Source of the DNA: DASUAO01 sp046484625
Lineage (GTDB): Bacteria > Actinomycetota > Acidimicrobiia > IMCC26256 > PALSA-555
Assembly: GCA_046484625.1 (NCBI GenBank)
Contig: JAWOIO010000020.1
Coordinates: 1 to 31,517 of the forward strand
Direction: 5' to 3'
DNA: 31,517 nucleotides
Below the pieces are notes generated by a model. That model saw only the letters and a list, made by a program, of their open reading frames with translations. It was not told where the DNA came from and ran no database searches. The position numbers and the translations under genes are program-made. Shown here in pieces: positions 9,298 through 16,710 of the stretch (its first letter is position 1; each line of letters opens with the position of its first letter).

Positions 9298-10419
9298 CTA
9301 CCCCTCGTCGAGGCTGCGACCGGATCGGGTGTACTCGGCCTCGATCTCGGTGCCGGCCTCGATGAGCTCGGCCGGGGTGAGGCCGAGCGGGAGCCGGTCG
9401 CCGCGGAACAGCCCGGACGTCGGCCCGGTGCCGCCGAGAGCGTTGGCGGCGAGCACGACGGCGGCGGAGTTCCAGGTCGGCTGCTCCACGGGGTACAGCT
9501 CGCCGTCGGCGTGGAAGCGATCGTCGTCGAAGTTCATGCCGGTCCAGTAGCCGCCGTCGTCGTGACGGAGGAACTGGACCCACGTGAAGAGGTCGCGGGC
9601 GAGGTCGTCGGCGCCGATGGCGTCGAGCGCGAGGACCAGCTCGCAGGTCTCGGCGGCGGTGACCCAGGGGCGGTCGGAGACGCAGCGCACGCCCCGGCCC
9701 TCGACGACGAACGTCTCCCACTTCGAGGCAACCCGCGCGTGCGCCGATTCGCCGCGCAGGGTCCCGCCGAGGATGGGGTAGTACCAGTCCATCGCCCAGC
9801 GGTCCTTGTCGAGGAACTGCTCGGGCCGGTGCGCGATCGCGATCGCCAGCCGACCGAGCGACAGCTCCCAGTCGGGGCGCTCGTGGCCGAGCCGCTCGGC
9901 GATCGCGATCGCGCAGCGGATGCTCGCGTGGATCGACGAGCTACCCGTGAGGAGCGCGCCCGGCGAAGGCTCGTCGCCGCGCCACGCGATCTCGCCCGTC
10001 TCGGCCTGGAGGTCGAGCGCGTAGTCGATCGCGCGTTCGACGTCGGGCCAGAACTCCTCGAGGAACCCGGTGTCACCGGTCGTGAGGTAGTGGTGCCAGA
10101 CGCCGTTGGCGACGTAGCAGGTGACGTTGGTGTCGAGGGCGTGGTCCTTGACGTCGTTCCCGACGTAGTAGGCGTGCCAGCACCCGACATCGTGCTGCAT
10201 CGAGCGGAGCCACTCGTAGGCGCGCGCGGCCTCGTGGTGGCGGCCTCCGACGTCGAGCGCCATCGCCGCTTCGACGAGGTTCCACGGGTCGGTGTGGTCG
10301 CCCGGGGTCCAGGGGATGTTGCCGTCGGGGAGCTGGATCGCCGCGATGGCGTCGACGGTCGCCGAGACCTGGTCGGCCGTGAGGATCCCCTCGACGGACG
10401 GGATGTGGTGCGGGGGCAT
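9298..10419 (-). CDS. Alpha/alpha-barrel protein (prenyltransferase/terpene-cyclase-like fold), function unknown
   Basis: A 373-residue soluble protein made of repeated helical hairpins. Q-G/W-type repeat motifs (QLPDGNIPW near residue 25, QHDVGCWHAYY near 72, LRHDDGGYWTG near 292) and long paired helices point to an (alpha/alpha)6 barrel, as in prenyltransferase/squalene-cyclase-like proteins and several glycan-processing enzymes. I see no DXDD motif of class II cyclases, so terpene cyclisation is doubtful; a carbohydrate-active role is equally possible given the neighbours. Its ATG overlaps the stop of the methyltransferase gene (TGATG, 10421-10417), and it is the last gene of the operon that starts at 12454. 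Confidence 0.72.
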   Translation of the reverse strand: MPPHHIPSVEGILTADQVSATVDAIAAIQLPDGNIPWTPGDHTDPWNLVEAAMALDVGGRHHEAARAYEWLRSMQHDVGCWHAYYVGNDVKDHALDTNVTCYVANGVWHHYLTTGDTGFLEEFWPDVERAIDYALDLQAETGEIAWRGDEPSPGALLTGSSSIHASIRCAIAIAERLGHERPDWELSLGRLAIAIAHRPEQFLDKDRWAMDWYYPILGGTLRGESAHARVASKWETFVVEGRGVRCVSDRPWVTAAETCELVLALDAIGADDLARDLFTWVQFLRHDDGGYWTGMNFDDDRFHADGELYPVEQPTWNSAAVVLAANALGGTGPTSGLFRGDRLPLGLTPAELIEAGTEIEAEYTRSGRSLDEG

Positions 10420-11150
10420 CAGCGATCCACCTTCTGTACGTAGACGACCAGGCTCTTGCCGAGGACGGGGTTGAGCACCCGCTCGAGCGTGTTCACCCAA
10501 CGCGGCTGCTCGGTGATCTGCCAAGCGAGGAACTCGTGGTACCTGCGCACCGTCCAGTGCCGGTCGGCGGCGCCGCCGGGCGGGTGGACGTCGGTGGCGC
10601 ACTGGAGCCACCAGTACGGCGAGTGCAGGGCGTGGGCGTGGTGCGACCCGCGAAGCCACGTGCCGGCCGCCTCGAGCTTCGTCTCGAGCTCGTGCTGGCG
10701 GTAGATGCGCACGTGTCCGCCGGGGACGTCGTGGTAGCGGTGGTCGAGCGCCCAGCACACCCGCTCCGGCCAGCGGGTGGGCACGGTGACCGCCATCCGG
10801 GCGCCCGGCTTGAGGACCCGGACGAGCTCACGGATCGCGCCCTCGTCGTCCCACAGGTGCTCGAGGACCTCCGAGCCGATGACGGCGTCGAAGGTCGCGT
10901 CAGGGAACGGCAGCCGCAGCGCGTCGCCGTTCACCGCGCCCCCGCGCTCACCGTGGGGGAGCTCGTCGGCGGAGAGCATCCCGCCGAGGATCCCGCGGAC
11001 CTCCTTGAGCTCGGCCTCGGAGTAGTCGAAGGCGACGACCGTCGCGCCCCGGCGCCAGGCCTCGAACGCGTGGCGCCCGCCGCCGCAGCCCATGTCGAGC
11101 AGACGGGTCCCGTCGGTGACACCGAGGCGGTCGAAGTCGACGGTGAGCAT
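10419..11150 (-). CDS. Class I SAM-dependent methyltransferase (Methyltransf_11 type)
   Basis: A 243-residue protein with a complete Rossmann methyltransferase core: motif I LLDMGCGGGRHAFEA (about residues 18-32), the acidic end of strand 2 VVAFDYSE, the NGDALRLPF loop, motif FDAVIGSEVLEHLWD, and LVRVLKPGARMAVTVPT. The C-terminal ~100 residues are rich in His, Tyr and Trp (GSHHAHALHSPYWWLQ) and probably form the acceptor site. The substrate is unknown. It sits between the GT4 and barrel genes, with TGATG stop/start overlaps on both sides, so strict co-expression is expected and it probably modifies the same product. Confidence 0.88.
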   Translation of the reverse strand: MLTVDFDRLGVTDGTRLLDMGCGGGRHAFEAWRRGATVVAFDYSEAELKEVRGILGGMLSADELPHGERGGAVNGDALRLPFPDATFDAVIGSEVLEHLWDDEGAIRELVRVLKPGARMAVTVPTRWPERVCWALDHRYHDVPGGHVRIYRQHELETKLEAAGTWLRGSHHAHALHSPYWWLQCATDVHPPGGAADRHWTVRRYHEFLAWQITEQPRWVNTLERVLNPVLGKSLVVYVQKVDR

Positions 11151-12454
11151 CAGGCGACCGCCCCGCCGCCGTTGCCGTGCGCGGCGTGCTCGTCGAGGAG
11201 CGCGCGGTAGTGCTCGGCCGTTCCCTCCGCGGTGCGTCGCCACGTGAAGTTGGCGAGCGCCCGCTCGCGGCCGGCGCTGCCGACGCGGGCCCGGAGCGCC
11301 TCGTCGCCGAGCGCCCGGACGAGCGCGACCGCGAGCGCATCGGGCTCGCCCGGCGCCACCAGCAGCCCGGTCTCGCCGTCGCGGCCGATCACCTCCGGCA
11401 CCGCGCCACCAGTCGTGCCGACGACCGGGACGCCGCACGCCATGGCTTCGACCGCGGGGAGCGAGAAGCCCTCGTAGAGCGAGGGGACGCACGCGACCTC
11501 GGCTTCGGCGTAGAGGTCGACGATCCGTTCGGTGGTGACACCGCTGACGAACTCGACCGCGTCGCGGAGCCCGAGCCGCTCGATGAGCGCCGGGATCTTG
11601 CTCTTCGCCTTGGGCTTGCCGATCACGACCAGGTGCGCGTCCTCGACGTCGGTGCGGACCTTGGCGAGGGCCTCGAGGAGCGGCGTGAGTCCCTTCATCG
11701 GGACGTCGGCGCTCGCGGTGGTCATCAGGCGCCCTGGGACACGCGCGATCTCGGGCTTCGGGCGGAACACGGCGGGGTTCATGCCGACCGGGACGACGTG
11801 CAGCGCCTCGGCGGGCACGCGCATCTGCTCGACGATGTCGCCGCGCGACGACTCGGAGACCGTGAGGACGCGCGGGATCTGCCGGGCGACCTCCATCTGC
11901 ATGTCGAGGAACGCGTACCAGCGGCGCAGGGTGAACCGCCGCCAGGGGTTGGTGGCGTGAGCGAGGTCGAGCTCACGGTCCACCGTGATGGGGTGGTGCA
12001 GCGTCGCGAGCACCGGCCAGCCGTCCTCGTGCATCATCGGGAGGAGGCCCCGGCCCAGGCACTGGTTGTCGTGGACGAGGTCGAAGTCACCACGCCGGTC
12101 GCGCAGGTCCCGGCGGATCCGCAGGCTGAACGCGTACGGCTCCGGGTAGCCGGCGCCGCACATGATGGCGAACTCCTCGACGTCGATCAGGTCCCGGAAC
12201 TCGTGGGGCCAGGGAACCCGGAACGGGTTGCTGGCCGGGTAGAGGTCGAGACCGGGGACCTCCACGAGCTGCGCGGGGTCGACGAGATCGGGGTAGGGCG
12301 GCCCGGAGAAGACCGTGATCTGGTGGCCGAGCTCGGTGAGCTCCTGTGCCAGCTCCCGGGTGTAGACGCCCTGACCGCCACAGTGCGGGTTCCCCCGGTA
12401 GACGAGGTAGGCGATGCGCAGCGGATCGTGCGGCGACCGGGGCGGGGCAGACAT
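11150..12454 (-). CDS. Glycosyltransferase family 4 (GT-B fold)
   Basis: A 434-residue cytoplasmic retaining glycosyltransferase. The N-terminal acceptor domain begins RIAYLVYRGNPHCGGQGVY, with the glycine loop usual in GT4, and later carries VLTVSESSRGDI. The C-terminal donor domain has LMTTASADVPMKGL, HLVVIGKP and the E-x7-E signature in EGFSLPAVEAMACGVPVV (about residues 338-355). Donor and acceptor are not readable. The N-terminal domain contains an additional aromatic/acidic region (about 65-110). ATG 12454 follows TAGAAT (12469-12464, minus), the strongest -10 match of the window. It is the first gene of a three-gene operon. Confidence 0.9.
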   Translation of the reverse strand: MSAPPRSPHDPLRIAYLVYRGNPHCGGQGVYTRELAQELTELGHQITVFSGPPYPDLVDPAQLVEVPGLDLYPASNPFRVPWPHEFRDLIDVEEFAIMCGAGYPEPYAFSLRIRRDLRDRRGDFDLVHDNQCLGRGLLPMMHEDGWPVLATLHHPITVDRELDLAHATNPWRRFTLRRWYAFLDMQMEVARQIPRVLTVSESSRGDIVEQMRVPAEALHVVPVGMNPAVFRPKPEIARVPGRLMTTASADVPMKGLTPLLEALAKVRTDVEDAHLVVIGKPKAKSKIPALIERLGLRDAVEFVSGVTTERIVDLYAEAEVACVPSLYEGFSLPAVEAMACGVPVVGTTGGAVPEVIGRDGETGLLVAPGEPDALAVALVRALGDEALRARVGSAGRERALANFTWRRTAEGTAEHYRALLDEHAAHGNGGGAVA

Positions 12455-12463
12455 AAGGAGACG

Positions 12464-12469
12464 ATTCTA
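12464..12469 (-). promoter_or_regulatory. -10 hexamer TAGAAT of the glycosyltransferase operon
   Basis: TAGAAT on the minus strand ends 9 nt before ATG 12454. It differs from the TATAAT consensus at one position, making it the strongest hexamer seen here. Confidence 0.6.
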
Positions 12470-12567
12470 CCGGGCGAGGCCCGGACGGCCTCCACGAGAC
12501 CACGTTCGGCGGTCAGCCAGCCACCCAGTGCCACATCTCGGGAGGCCCCGTGCGGGGGTGCGGCCGG

Positions 12568-12573
12568 TACCCT
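12568..12573 (+). promoter_or_regulatory. -10 hexamer TACCCT of the S9 peptidase unit
   Basis: TACCCT ends 6 nt before GTG 12580. An upstream in-frame GTG at 12550 would lie before the promoter and is rejected as the start. Confidence 0.6.
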
Positions 12574-12579
12574 CCGGTC

Positions 12580-14463
12580 GTGCCGCCGCTCGACGCCTCG
12601 ATGATCGCGCGGTCGGCGGTGGTGGCCGACCCGCGGTGGTCTCCCGACGGTCGGTGGCTCGGCTGGGTCGAGGGGATCGACGGCCGCGCCGAGCTGATGC
12701 TGGCCCCGGCCGACGGCAGTGCGCCGGGGCGGGCGATCACCGCCGACGGAGGTGTCACACCGACCCGCGCGACCGGGGGCGGCGCGTGGTGCTGGGTGGG
12801 CGCCGAGCAGGTCGCGGTCGTCGGGGCCGACGGGTCGCTGCGACTGGTCGGGATCGACGGCCGCCCGCACCGGACCCTCGTCGCGAACGGCCGCGCGTCG
12901 GCGCCCGCATCGGGTCTCGACGGCTCCCGGGTCGCGTTCGTGCTCGAGACCGACGCGACCTGTGACGTCGCGGTCGTCGGGACCGAGGGCGGGCGTCCTC
13001 CCAGCGTGGTCTCGCACGCCGACTTCGCCTGGGATCCGGCGTGGTCGCCGGACGGGGCGCGGCTGGCGTGGCACGAGTGGGACCTCGCGGCCATGTCCTG
13101 GGATGCCTCGCGGCTGGTCGTCGCCGACGGTCACGGGGCATCGCCCGTGGTGGTCGCCGGCGGGGCCGACGAGTCGGTCGGTCAGCCGCGGTTCTCACCC
13201 GACGGGTCCTTGCTCGCCTTCGTCTCGGACCGCGGTGGCTGGTGCAACGTCTGGGTGGCCGGAGCCGACGGTTCACGTCCGCGACCGCTCGTGGCGGAGC
13301 AACGCGAGCACGCCGAGCCGGCGTGGGGCGTCGGGCAGCGTTCGTTCGCATGGTCGCCCGACGGAGCGGCGGTCGCGTTCGTGCGCAACGAGCGCGGCTT
13401 CGCCCGCCTGGTCGTGGTCGACGTCGCGACCGGTGACCGCACCGACCTCGCCAAGGGCTGGCATCACGGTCTGGACTGGGGCGCGCCCGGCATCGTCGCC
13501 ATCCGTTCCGGTGCCCGCACGCCTCCGACCGTCACCGTCCATGACCCGCACGCGGGTGCTGCGCGGCGCGCGGGGCGACGCACGGTGGCGCGCGGCGCGC
13601 CCGATGGGATGGAGGACGACTTCGTGGAGCCCGAGCCGGTCGACTGGCCGGGCGACGACGGCGAGACCCGGTTCGGTCTGCTGTTCCGACCCGTCCCGGG
13701 TCCGGTGCCGGAGGCGGAGCGGCGCCCGGAACGGCGTGAGGCGGCGCCCCTGCTGGTGGACGTGCACGGGGGCCCGACGGGTCAGTCGACCGTGCAGTGG
13801 CGGCCGTGGGTGCAGTACTTCGTCTCGCGGGGATGGGCCGTGCTCGCTCCCGACTTCCGGGGCAGCACCGGGCACGGACGCGCGTACACCCAACTGCTGA
13901 GGGACGGTTGGGGTGTGCTCGACGTCGCCGACGTAGCGGCCGCGATCGGCGTGGCCGCCGACCGGGGTTGGGGTGATCCGACCCGAGTCGCCGCCGCCGG
14001 GAGCAGTGCGGGCGGACTCACCGTCCTGCTCCTCGCGGCATTGCACCCCGACCTCGTGGGAGCCGTGGTCAGCTCGTACGGCGTGACCGACCTGGTGGCA
14101 CTCGCGGCGACGACCCACCGGTTCGAGTCGCGGTACCTCGACCGGATCGTCGGCCCGCTCCCCGCCGAGGCGGCGCGCTACCAGGAGCGTTCACCGGTCC
14201 TGCGCGCCGGAGACATCCGCGTGCCCACGCTCGTGCTCCAGGGCGATGCCGACAAGGTCGTCCCGCCGGCGCAGGCGCTGGCCCTCGTCGAGGCGATCCG
14301 CGAAGCGGGTGGGACCGTCGAGCTCGAGGTGTACCCGGGTGAGGGGCACGGCTGGGCAACCGAGCCGACGATCGTCGACGTGTACGCCCGCACGGACCGC
14401 TTCCTCACCCGGCACGTCCTCGGTCGGGAGCCCGATCCCGACGAGGAGCCGACCCACCGATGA
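12580..14463 (+). CDS. Prolyl-oligopeptidase-family serine peptidase (S9)
   Basis: A 627-residue protein with the two-domain S9 layout. The N-terminal beta-propeller (about residues 10-340) shows repeated propeller blades of the PRWSPDGRWLGW, PAWSPDGARLAW and PRFSPDGSLLAF type. The C-terminal alpha/beta-hydrolase follows (about 360-620). The triad is visible as Ser476 in GSSAGG, Asp558 in QGDADKVVP and His590 in GEGHGW, with the oxyanion segment VDVHGGPTGQ. It would cleave short peptides or acyl groups from amino acids in the cytoplasm; no signal peptide is seen. GTG 12580 is set by the TACCCT promoter. Its stop overlaps the next start (ATGA, 14460-14463). Confidence 0.93.
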   Translation: MPPLDASMIARSAVVADPRWSPDGRWLGWVEGIDGRAELMLAPADGSAPGRAITADGGVTPTRATGGGAWCWVGAEQVAVVGADGSLRLVGIDGRPHRTLVANGRASAPASGLDGSRVAFVLETDATCDVAVVGTEGGRPPSVVSHADFAWDPAWSPDGARLAWHEWDLAAMSWDASRLVVADGHGASPVVVAGGADESVGQPRFSPDGSLLAFVSDRGGWCNVWVAGADGSRPRPLVAEQREHAEPAWGVGQRSFAWSPDGAAVAFVRNERGFARLVVVDVATGDRTDLAKGWHHGLDWGAPGIVAIRSGARTPPTVTVHDPHAGAARRAGRRTVARGAPDGMEDDFVEPEPVDWPGDDGETRFGLLFRPVPGPVPEAERRPERREAAPLLVDVHGGPTGQSTVQWRPWVQYFVSRGWAVLAPDFRGSTGHGRAYTQLLRDGWGVLDVADVAAAIGVAADRGWGDPTRVAAAGSSAGGLTVLLLAALHPDLVGAVVSSYGVTDLVALAATTHRFESRYLDRIVGPLPAEAARYQERSPVLRAGDIRVPTLVLQGDADKVVPPAQALALVEAIREAGGTVELEVYPGEGHGWATEPTIVDVYARTDRFLTRHVLGREPDPDEEPTHR

Positions 14464-15098
14464 GCACAACGTTCCGTGGCCCACGCAAGGGAGCCGACCG
14501 TGCCGTGCTCCTCGCCCACGGCGCCGGCTCCGACCGTCGCGCACCCGCGCTCGTCGCGGTCGCGACCGCGCTCGCGTCGGCCGGCATCCCGTCGTTGTGC
14601 TTCGACTACCCGTACCGGATCGCCGGGCGTCGCGCGCCGGACCGTCCCGTGGTCCTCGCCGCGGCGACGCGCGCGGCGACCGCGACGCTCGCACGTCGGA
14701 CCGGCCTCCCCGGCGAGCGGATCGTGCTCGGGGGGCGCTCGATGGGTGGACGGTACTGCTCGCTCGTCGTCGGCGATGTCGAGGACCCGTTGCCTGCGCT
14801 CGGCCTCCTGCTCCTCGGGTACCCGCTGCACGCGATGGGCCGGCCTGACCGCCGACGCGATGAGCACTTCAAGCGCCTGACGATCCCCGTCCTGTTCGTG
14901 AGCGGGACACGCGACTCGATGGCGCCACGCGCCGAGCTCACCCGGTCGGCGCGCAAGATCAAGGGCGAGGTGACGAAGCACTGGCTCGACACCGCGGACC
15001 ACGGGTTCCGGCCGCTCAAGCGGTCCGGGCTCACCGCGGAGGCGGTGCTGGCCGATGTCGCTGAGACTTCCGTCACATGGGTGACCGGGTTGCCCTGA
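14460..15098 (+). CDS. Alpha/beta hydrolase (KANL3/Tex30-like family)
   Basis: A 212-residue single-domain alpha/beta hydrolase. Opening strand and oxyanion loop are AVLLAHGAGSDRR. The nucleophile elbow is GGRSMGGRY, the acid is in SGTRDSMAP, and the catalytic His is in TADHGFRP. The overall pattern resembles the KANL3/Tex30-type hydrolases, whose substrates are poorly known. The gene begins inside the stop of the S9 peptidase gene (ATGA), so the two are translationally coupled and probably act in one catabolic or detoxification step. Confidence 0.87.
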   Translation: MSTTFRGPRKGADRAVLLAHGAGSDRRAPALVAVATALASAGIPSLCFDYPYRIAGRRAPDRPVVLAAATRAATATLARRTGLPGERIVLGGRSMGGRYCSLVVGDVEDPLPALGLLLLGYPLHAMGRPDRRRDEHFKRLTIPVLFVSGTRDSMAPRAELTRSARKIKGEVTKHWLDTADHGFRPLKRSGLTAEAVLADVAETSVTWVTGLP

Positions 15099-15179
15099 CC
15101 GAGCAACGGATGGCTGCCCGAGAGGTGAACATCGCGTGTCGGAGGCGAAAGGAGTCGCAGGCTCGAACCCTCCGTGCGT

Positions 15180-15185
15180 CACACT
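15180..15185 (+). promoter_or_regulatory. Possible -10 hexamer CACACT
   Basis: CACACT sits at the usual position, ending 6 nt before ATG 15192, but lacks the first T of TANNNT. It is the weakest promoter call of the set. Confidence 0.3.
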
Positions 15186-15191
15186 GGAACC

Positions 15192-15743
15192 ATGCGCGTC
15201 CACCGATCCTTTGCATTCCTCGACCTCTCGGGGTTCACGAGCTTCACGGATCTCCACGGCGACGCGGAGGCCGTCCGCCTCCTGAGGCGGTTCCGCGCCC
15301 ATGTCCGCGAAGCCGCGTCCGATCACGCAGTGCGCGTCGACAAGTGGCTCGGCGACGGCGTGATGCTCGTGGGTACGAAGGAAGAGCGGCTCGTCGAGGC
15401 CGCGGTCGGGCTCATGCGCGCCGGCGTGCTCGCCGAGGCGACGGGGGGGCTCCCGCTGCGCGGGGGGCTCGCCACCGGGCCGGTGGTCCTGTTCGAAGGC
15501 GACGACTATGTCGGCAGCGCCGTGAACCTCGCGTCGCGTCTCTGCACCGCGGCGGGGCCGGGGGAGCTGCTCGCGACGGCGTCCACGGCCGGCGCGCTCC
15601 CGGACGGAACGACCGCGATCGCACGCGGGGCGCTCGACGTGCCCGGGTTCACGACCCCGATCGAGGTCATCTGCGTGGGTGACGACAGGGCGCTCGCCCT
15701 GCCACGCGACGAGACCGCGATCATCCTCCCGAAGGCGGGATAG
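15192..15743 (+). CDS. Stand-alone class III adenylate/guanylate cyclase catalytic domain
   Basis: A 183-residue protein consisting only of a nucleotide cyclase homology domain. Residues for catalysis are all visible: metal-binding Asp11 (FLDLSGFT) and Asp55 (KWLGDG), Lys51 and Asp105 at the purine-specifying positions (Lys/Asp favours ATP over GTP), and transition-state Asn112 and Arg116 in VNLASR. It should be active as a homodimer making cAMP from ATP. No sensor, membrane or HAMP domain is attached. ATG 15192 is preferred over ATG 15174 because it gives the normal start of the domain and the usual promoter spacing. Its TAG stop forms the first half of the next promoter hexamer (15741-15746). 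Confidence 0.88.
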   Translation: MRVHRSFAFLDLSGFTSFTDLHGDAEAVRLLRRFRAHVREAASDHAVRVDKWLGDGVMLVGTKEERLVEAAVGLMRAGVLAEATGGLPLRGGLATGPVVLFEGDDYVGSAVNLASRLCTAAGPGELLATASTAGALPDGTTAIARGALDVPGFTTPIEVICVGDDRALALPRDETAIILPKAG

Positions 15744-15746
15744 CCT
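15741..15746 (+). promoter_or_regulatory. -10 hexamer TAGCCT containing the upstream stop codon
   Basis: TAGCCT ends 8 nt before ATG 15755. Its first three bases are the TAG stop of the cyclase gene. Confidence 0.6.
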
Positions 15747-15754
15747 CCCCGTCG

Positions 15755-16621
15755 ATGGCCACCTTCGACGCGTCGACGCTCACCACGTTGCGGCTCGAGC
15801 AGCGGGGGCACGTCGGCACCCTGACGCTCGATCGTCCCGACACCCTCAACGCCTTCACAGTCCAGATGTGGTCCGAGATGCGAGCGCTGGGCGCGGCCCT
15901 GCTCGCCGACCCCGGCGACCTGCGGGTCCTGGTCGTGATCGGGGAGGGCCGCGCCTTCTCCAGCGGCATCGACACGAGCGTCTTCACGGCGAACGCCTCG
16001 GCGGGCGACGGCGACGCGGGCGTCAGCGGTGCCCTCGGTGCGATGGCGGAGGGCGCCGACGAGGATCCGGTCGCGGCCACGATCCTCGGTGCACAAGAGG
16101 CCTACACCTGGCTCGCAGAGGTGCCGTTCGCGACGATCGCGGCGGTGCGTGGCTACGCGCTCGGCGCGGGCCTCCAGCTCGCGCTCGCGTGCGACCTGCG
16201 CGTCGTCGCACGGGGCACGAAGCTCGGCCTCCTCGAGTTCAAGTACGGGATCATCCCGGACCTCGGCGGTACGCAGCGGCTCCCGCGTCTCATCGGCGCC
16301 GGGAAGGCCAAGGAGCTGATCTTCACCGCGGCGAAGTTCGATGCCGACGACGCCGAGCGTCTCGGCATCGCCGAGCGGGTCGTCTCCGACGAGGAGCTCG
16401 AGGAGGAGGCCTTCGGGCTCGCGCGCGCCATCGCAGCGCAGCCTCCGCTCGCGGTGCAGGGCGCGAAGCGCGCGGTCGAGGCGGCCGGCTCTGGGCTCAC
16501 CGTGCGCGAGGGGCTCCGGGTCGAGGCAGCGTCCCAATCCGTCTGCCTGCGCTCCGACGACATGAAGGAGGCCATCACGGCCTTCATCGAGGGTCGGGAG
16601 CCCGTCTACCAGGGACGGTGA
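15755..16621 (+). CDS. Enoyl-CoA hydratase/isomerase family protein (crotonase), first copy
   Basis: A 288-residue crotonase. Family landmarks are LDRPDTLNAF, the oxyanion-hole segment FSSGIDTSVF (about residues 68-77), RGYALGAGLQLALACD, and LLEFKYGIIPDLGGTQRL. Of the two glutamates used for water addition in rat hydratase (144 and 164), the first is Gln141 here and the second is kept as Glu161. Hydratase activity is therefore uncertain; isomerase, thioesterase-like or other crotonase chemistry is possible. A Gly/Ala-rich insert (about 80-105) follows the oxyanion segment. It has its own leaderless promoter. Confidence 0.88.
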   Translation: MATFDASTLTTLRLEQRGHVGTLTLDRPDTLNAFTVQMWSEMRALGAALLADPGDLRVLVVIGEGRAFSSGIDTSVFTANASAGDGDAGVSGALGAMAEGADEDPVAATILGAQEAYTWLAEVPFATIAAVRGYALGAGLQLALACDLRVVARGTKLGLLEFKYGIIPDLGGTQRLPRLIGAGKAKELIFTAAKFDADDAERLGIAERVVSDEELEEEAFGLARAIAAQPPLAVQGAKRAVEAAGSGLTVREGLRVEAASQSVCLRSDDMKEAITAFIEGREPVYQGR

Positions 16622-16642
16622 GTCCGCTCGCTCCCATCGCCC

Positions 16643-16685
16643 CCGTTCCCCGTGCAACGGAGTCGCCGTTCCCCGTGCAACGGAG
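16643..16685. repeat. Two 20-bp direct repeats, each an interrupted palindrome, over the murA promoter
   Basis: CCGTTCCCCGTGCAACGGAG occurs exactly at 16643-16662 and again at 16666-16685, a period of 23 bp. Each copy contains the inverted pair CCGTT-N8-AACGG. The second copy covers the expected -35 region of the hexamer at 16697. Both lie in the non-coding gap before murA, so they look like tandem operators for a dimeric regulator. Confidence 0.75.
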
Positions 16686-16696
16686 CTGGGCTCCCG

Positions 16697-16702
16697 TACG
16701 CT
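16697..16702 (+). promoter_or_regulatory. -10 hexamer TACGCT of murA
   Basis: TACGCT ends 8 nt before ATG 16711. ATG 16705 is only 2 nt away and is therefore less likely. Confidence 0.6.
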
Positions 16703-16710
16703 GGATGCTG

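Noticed and set aside
12550..12579. GTG 12550 as start of the S9 peptidase
   Set aside because: It would place the TACCCT hexamer inside the coding region. GTG 12580 fits the promoter spacing.
15174..15191. ATG 15174 as start of the cyclase
   Set aside because: It adds six residues not expected before the first strand and lies upstream of the promoter-like hexamer.
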